Part shown: in pieces, positions 62,836-64,000 of the stretch
How positions within the stretch are numbered: position 1 is the first letter of the stretch
Layout of the letters: each line of letters starts with the position of its first letter
Assembly (NCBI RefSeq): GCF_013377855.1
Contig: NZ_JABXYJ010000006.1
Location: 102,377 to 166,376, forward strand
Direction of reading: 5' to 3'
Origin: Cognatundibacterium oligocarboniphilum
Lineage (GTDB): Bacteria; Pseudomonadota; Gammaproteobacteria; Burkholderiales; Burkholderiaceae_D
DNA length: 64,000 nucleotides
The notes under the pieces: generated by a model
Database searches by the model: none
Seen by the model: only the letters and a program-made list of their open reading frames with translations
What the model was told of the DNA's origin: nothing
Made by a program: the position numbers and the translations under genes

Positions 62836-62921
62836 TATTTAATATGCTTTTACGTTAATGCGCTGTTGCGGCGCTGTGTTTTTATTCTGTGCCTTTGTGC
62901 TTTTCGTTGTATCCGATCCGT

Positions 62922-63572
62922 TCAGTCTGACTCCGGCGCCGACAGTAAAACCGGCAAGGTCAGCACCGCGGGCAAAAACACTTCAGTTACCAGCAGGCAA
63001 GCCCCCTTACGCCAGAACAGAGAGCGGCGTGCCGGCAGGCTGGCGGCCTGTATCTGCGGCAGCACCGCGCGGATCCGCCGCATCAGCGGATGTTGTGCAT
63101 GCAGCCGGGCAAACGACAAACGCCCGCGCTCAACCAGCGGATCGTTAAATAAAGTGCTGCCCAGCGAGCGCTCTCCCAGTCCGCGGAATAAAGGCCACTG
63201 CGCGGCAGTTGCGGTCAATGGCACGACGGTATGGCCATAAATCATCGCCTCGCCGTCGCAACGCAAAATCACTTCGCGTTGATGCACTTTTTCCACCCGT
63301 GCCAGTCCCAGCGCAGCATACTCGTCCGTCAGGCACAACGCCTTGTGCTGTGACAAGCGCTGTACGCGGAACTGTCCGCAACGCGCCACCAGCCTGGCGG
63401 TCAGCGAGTCGCGGTTGGTCAGCCAGTCCTGCATGCTGCGCCGCTGATCGACCGTCTGCACATGACTGAACCATTGCCCCGCCGCACGGTGGCGCGGCTG
63501 CATTGCCCCGGGTTGCGGGATGGTGACCGGTAAAATATTGAGCACCGGTTTCATTGTTGACGAATCACGCAT
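62922..63572 (-). CDS. ubiC: Chorismate--pyruvate lyase
   Basis: 216 residues. Produces 4-hydroxybenzoate from chorismate, first step of ubiquinone synthesis. MQDWLTNRDSLTARLVARCG and GLARVEKVHQREVILRCDG are typical, with the final catalytic-loop glutamate in RKGACLLVTEVFLP. ATG 63572 overlaps the esterase stop by 8 bp; ATG 63554 is an alternative. Presence of ubiC supports ubiquinone as the main quinone of this organism. Confidence 0.9.
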   Translation of the reverse strand: MRDSSTMKPVLNILPVTIPQPGAMQPRHRAAGQWFSHVQTVDQRRSMQDWLTNRDSLTARLVARCGQFRVQRLSQHKALCLTDEYAALGLARVEKVHQREVILRCDGEAMIYGHTVVPLTATAAQWPLFRGLGERSLGSTLFNDPLVERGRLSFARLHAQHPLMRRIRAVLPQIQAASLPARRSLFWRKGACLLVTEVFLPAVLTLPVLLSAPESD

Positions 63573-64000
63573 CGCAAGCATCATCCGCATCACAAAAAGC
63601 CATAACTTCCGGCAGATAATCTGCAAACTCCGCAATGCCGTGGTCGCTGCCCTGAATAATATGCTGCCGTGCACCGGGGTAATGGGCAACCATTTCACGC
63701 CAGTCCAGCACCTCGTCGCCAGTGGCCGCCAGCAGGAAATAACGTGCCGGACGGGTAATCTGCGACACCGCCAGCGCCCGCAATTCGTCCACGTATTCCG
63801 GCTTGAATTCAAAACGCTCGTTACTGTGATAATAAGTCGTCACCCCGACGTAGCTTTCCAGATCGCGCGGCGGCTTGACTGCAGGGTTGAGCAAAACCGC
63901 GCGACAGCCGTATTTTTCTGCCAGCCAGGTCGCATAATAACCGCCCAGCGAAGAGCCGATGATGCTGATGGCAGCGCAGTTTGCGGCAGTTTGCAGAATG
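63565..64000 (-). CDS. YqiA-type alpha/beta-hydrolase esterase (partial)
   Basis: The gene's 5' end lies beyond the window. The visible 144 codons include the nucleophile elbow GSSLGGYYATWLAEKYG, LNPAVKPPRDLESYVG, an acid-containing strand ATGDEVLDW and the His-bearing GSDHGIAEFADYLP, so Ser-Asp-His are all present. YqiA-family esterases hydrolyse short-chain esters; the physiological substrate is unknown. The stop overlaps the preferred ubiC start, indicating cotranscription. Confidence 0.88.
   Translation of the reverse strand, partial: ILQTAANCAAISIIGSSLGGYYATWLAEKYGCRAVLLNPAVKPPRDLESYVGVTTYYHSNERFEFKPEYVDELRALAVSQITRPARYFLLAATGDEVLDWREMVAHYPGARQHIIQGSDHGIAEFADYLPEVMAFCDADDACDA

Noticed and set aside
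1-64000. CRISPR array, prophage, integrase or IS element
   Set aside because: No regularly spaced direct repeats, transposase, integrase or phage structural genes were seen on either strand.

Overview
The window looks like chromosomal DNA of a betaproteobacterium, most likely order Burkholderiales. The Oxalobacteraceae are my best family-level guess, from the protein sequences and a GC content in the mid-50s; I could not test this. Supporting context: ubiC and trmB versions typical of the group, a B12-dependent ribonucleotide reductase, pcm-like/rhodanese/tolC synteny, and DUF1304, LOG and YkgJ-type housekeeping genes. No phage, IS element, CRISPR array or rRNA operon was seen. One tRNA is present.

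Layout. 1-11.3 kb is a plus-strand cell-envelope block: end of rfbC, rfbD, two GT2 glycosyltransferases, an SDR epimerase, an initiating sugar-phosphate transferase, a WbpM/CapD-type 4,6-dehydratase, phosphomannomutase, waaC, an EamA transporter and waaA (O-antigen and LPS core/Kdo assembly). 11.3-14.1 kb is a class II ribonucleotide reductase with a strong terminator. 14.3-16.6 kb holds a perfect FNR box with a class II promoter geometry, then a frameshifted fused monoheme cytochrome-porin (Cyc2-like) and a diheme lipoprotein cytochrome. 16.7-23.2 kb is accessory: a secreted Arg/Asp/His-tailed protein, a DUF1800/DUF1501 pair, an orphan futalosine-hydrolase-like nucleosidase, an AraC regulator and a PF10118 protein. 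23.2-34.3 kb is export: a MacAB-like ABC system, then a minus-strand operon tetR - RND adaptor - RND permease - pcm-like - rhodanese - tolC. 34.5-39.8 kb is mixed: YkgJ, uppP, recQ, a WYL regulator and VOC proteins.

39.9-48.6 kb is a complete sucrose-utilisation locus of the Xanthomonas sux type: LacI regulator, TonB-dependent receptor, amylosucrase/sucrose hydrolase, fructokinase and MFS permease. Two LacI-type operators lie 315 bp apart, one overlapping a good promoter. A 28-bp leader hairpin and tandem 11-12 bp repeats lie in the noncoding parts. 48.6-57.2 kb is housekeeping: a FAH-type hydratase, trmB with an adjacent tRNA-Gly(CCC), a GNAT gene with a nonsense codon, a thioesterase, DUF1304, LOG, polA and a secreted phosphoesterase. 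57.2-64 kb is minus strand: VOC, then a chain of five genes joined by 4-bp stop/start overlaps (RNB exoribonuclease, TonB-like protein, aroE, mtgA, DUF4124), then ubiC and the end of a YqiA-type esterase.

The most promising leads are the FNR-controlled Cyc2-like cytochrome pair, the regulatory architecture of the sux-like locus, and a recurring intergenic TACT-CCCCNNN-AGTA dyad that resembles CsoR/RcnR/FrmR operators.
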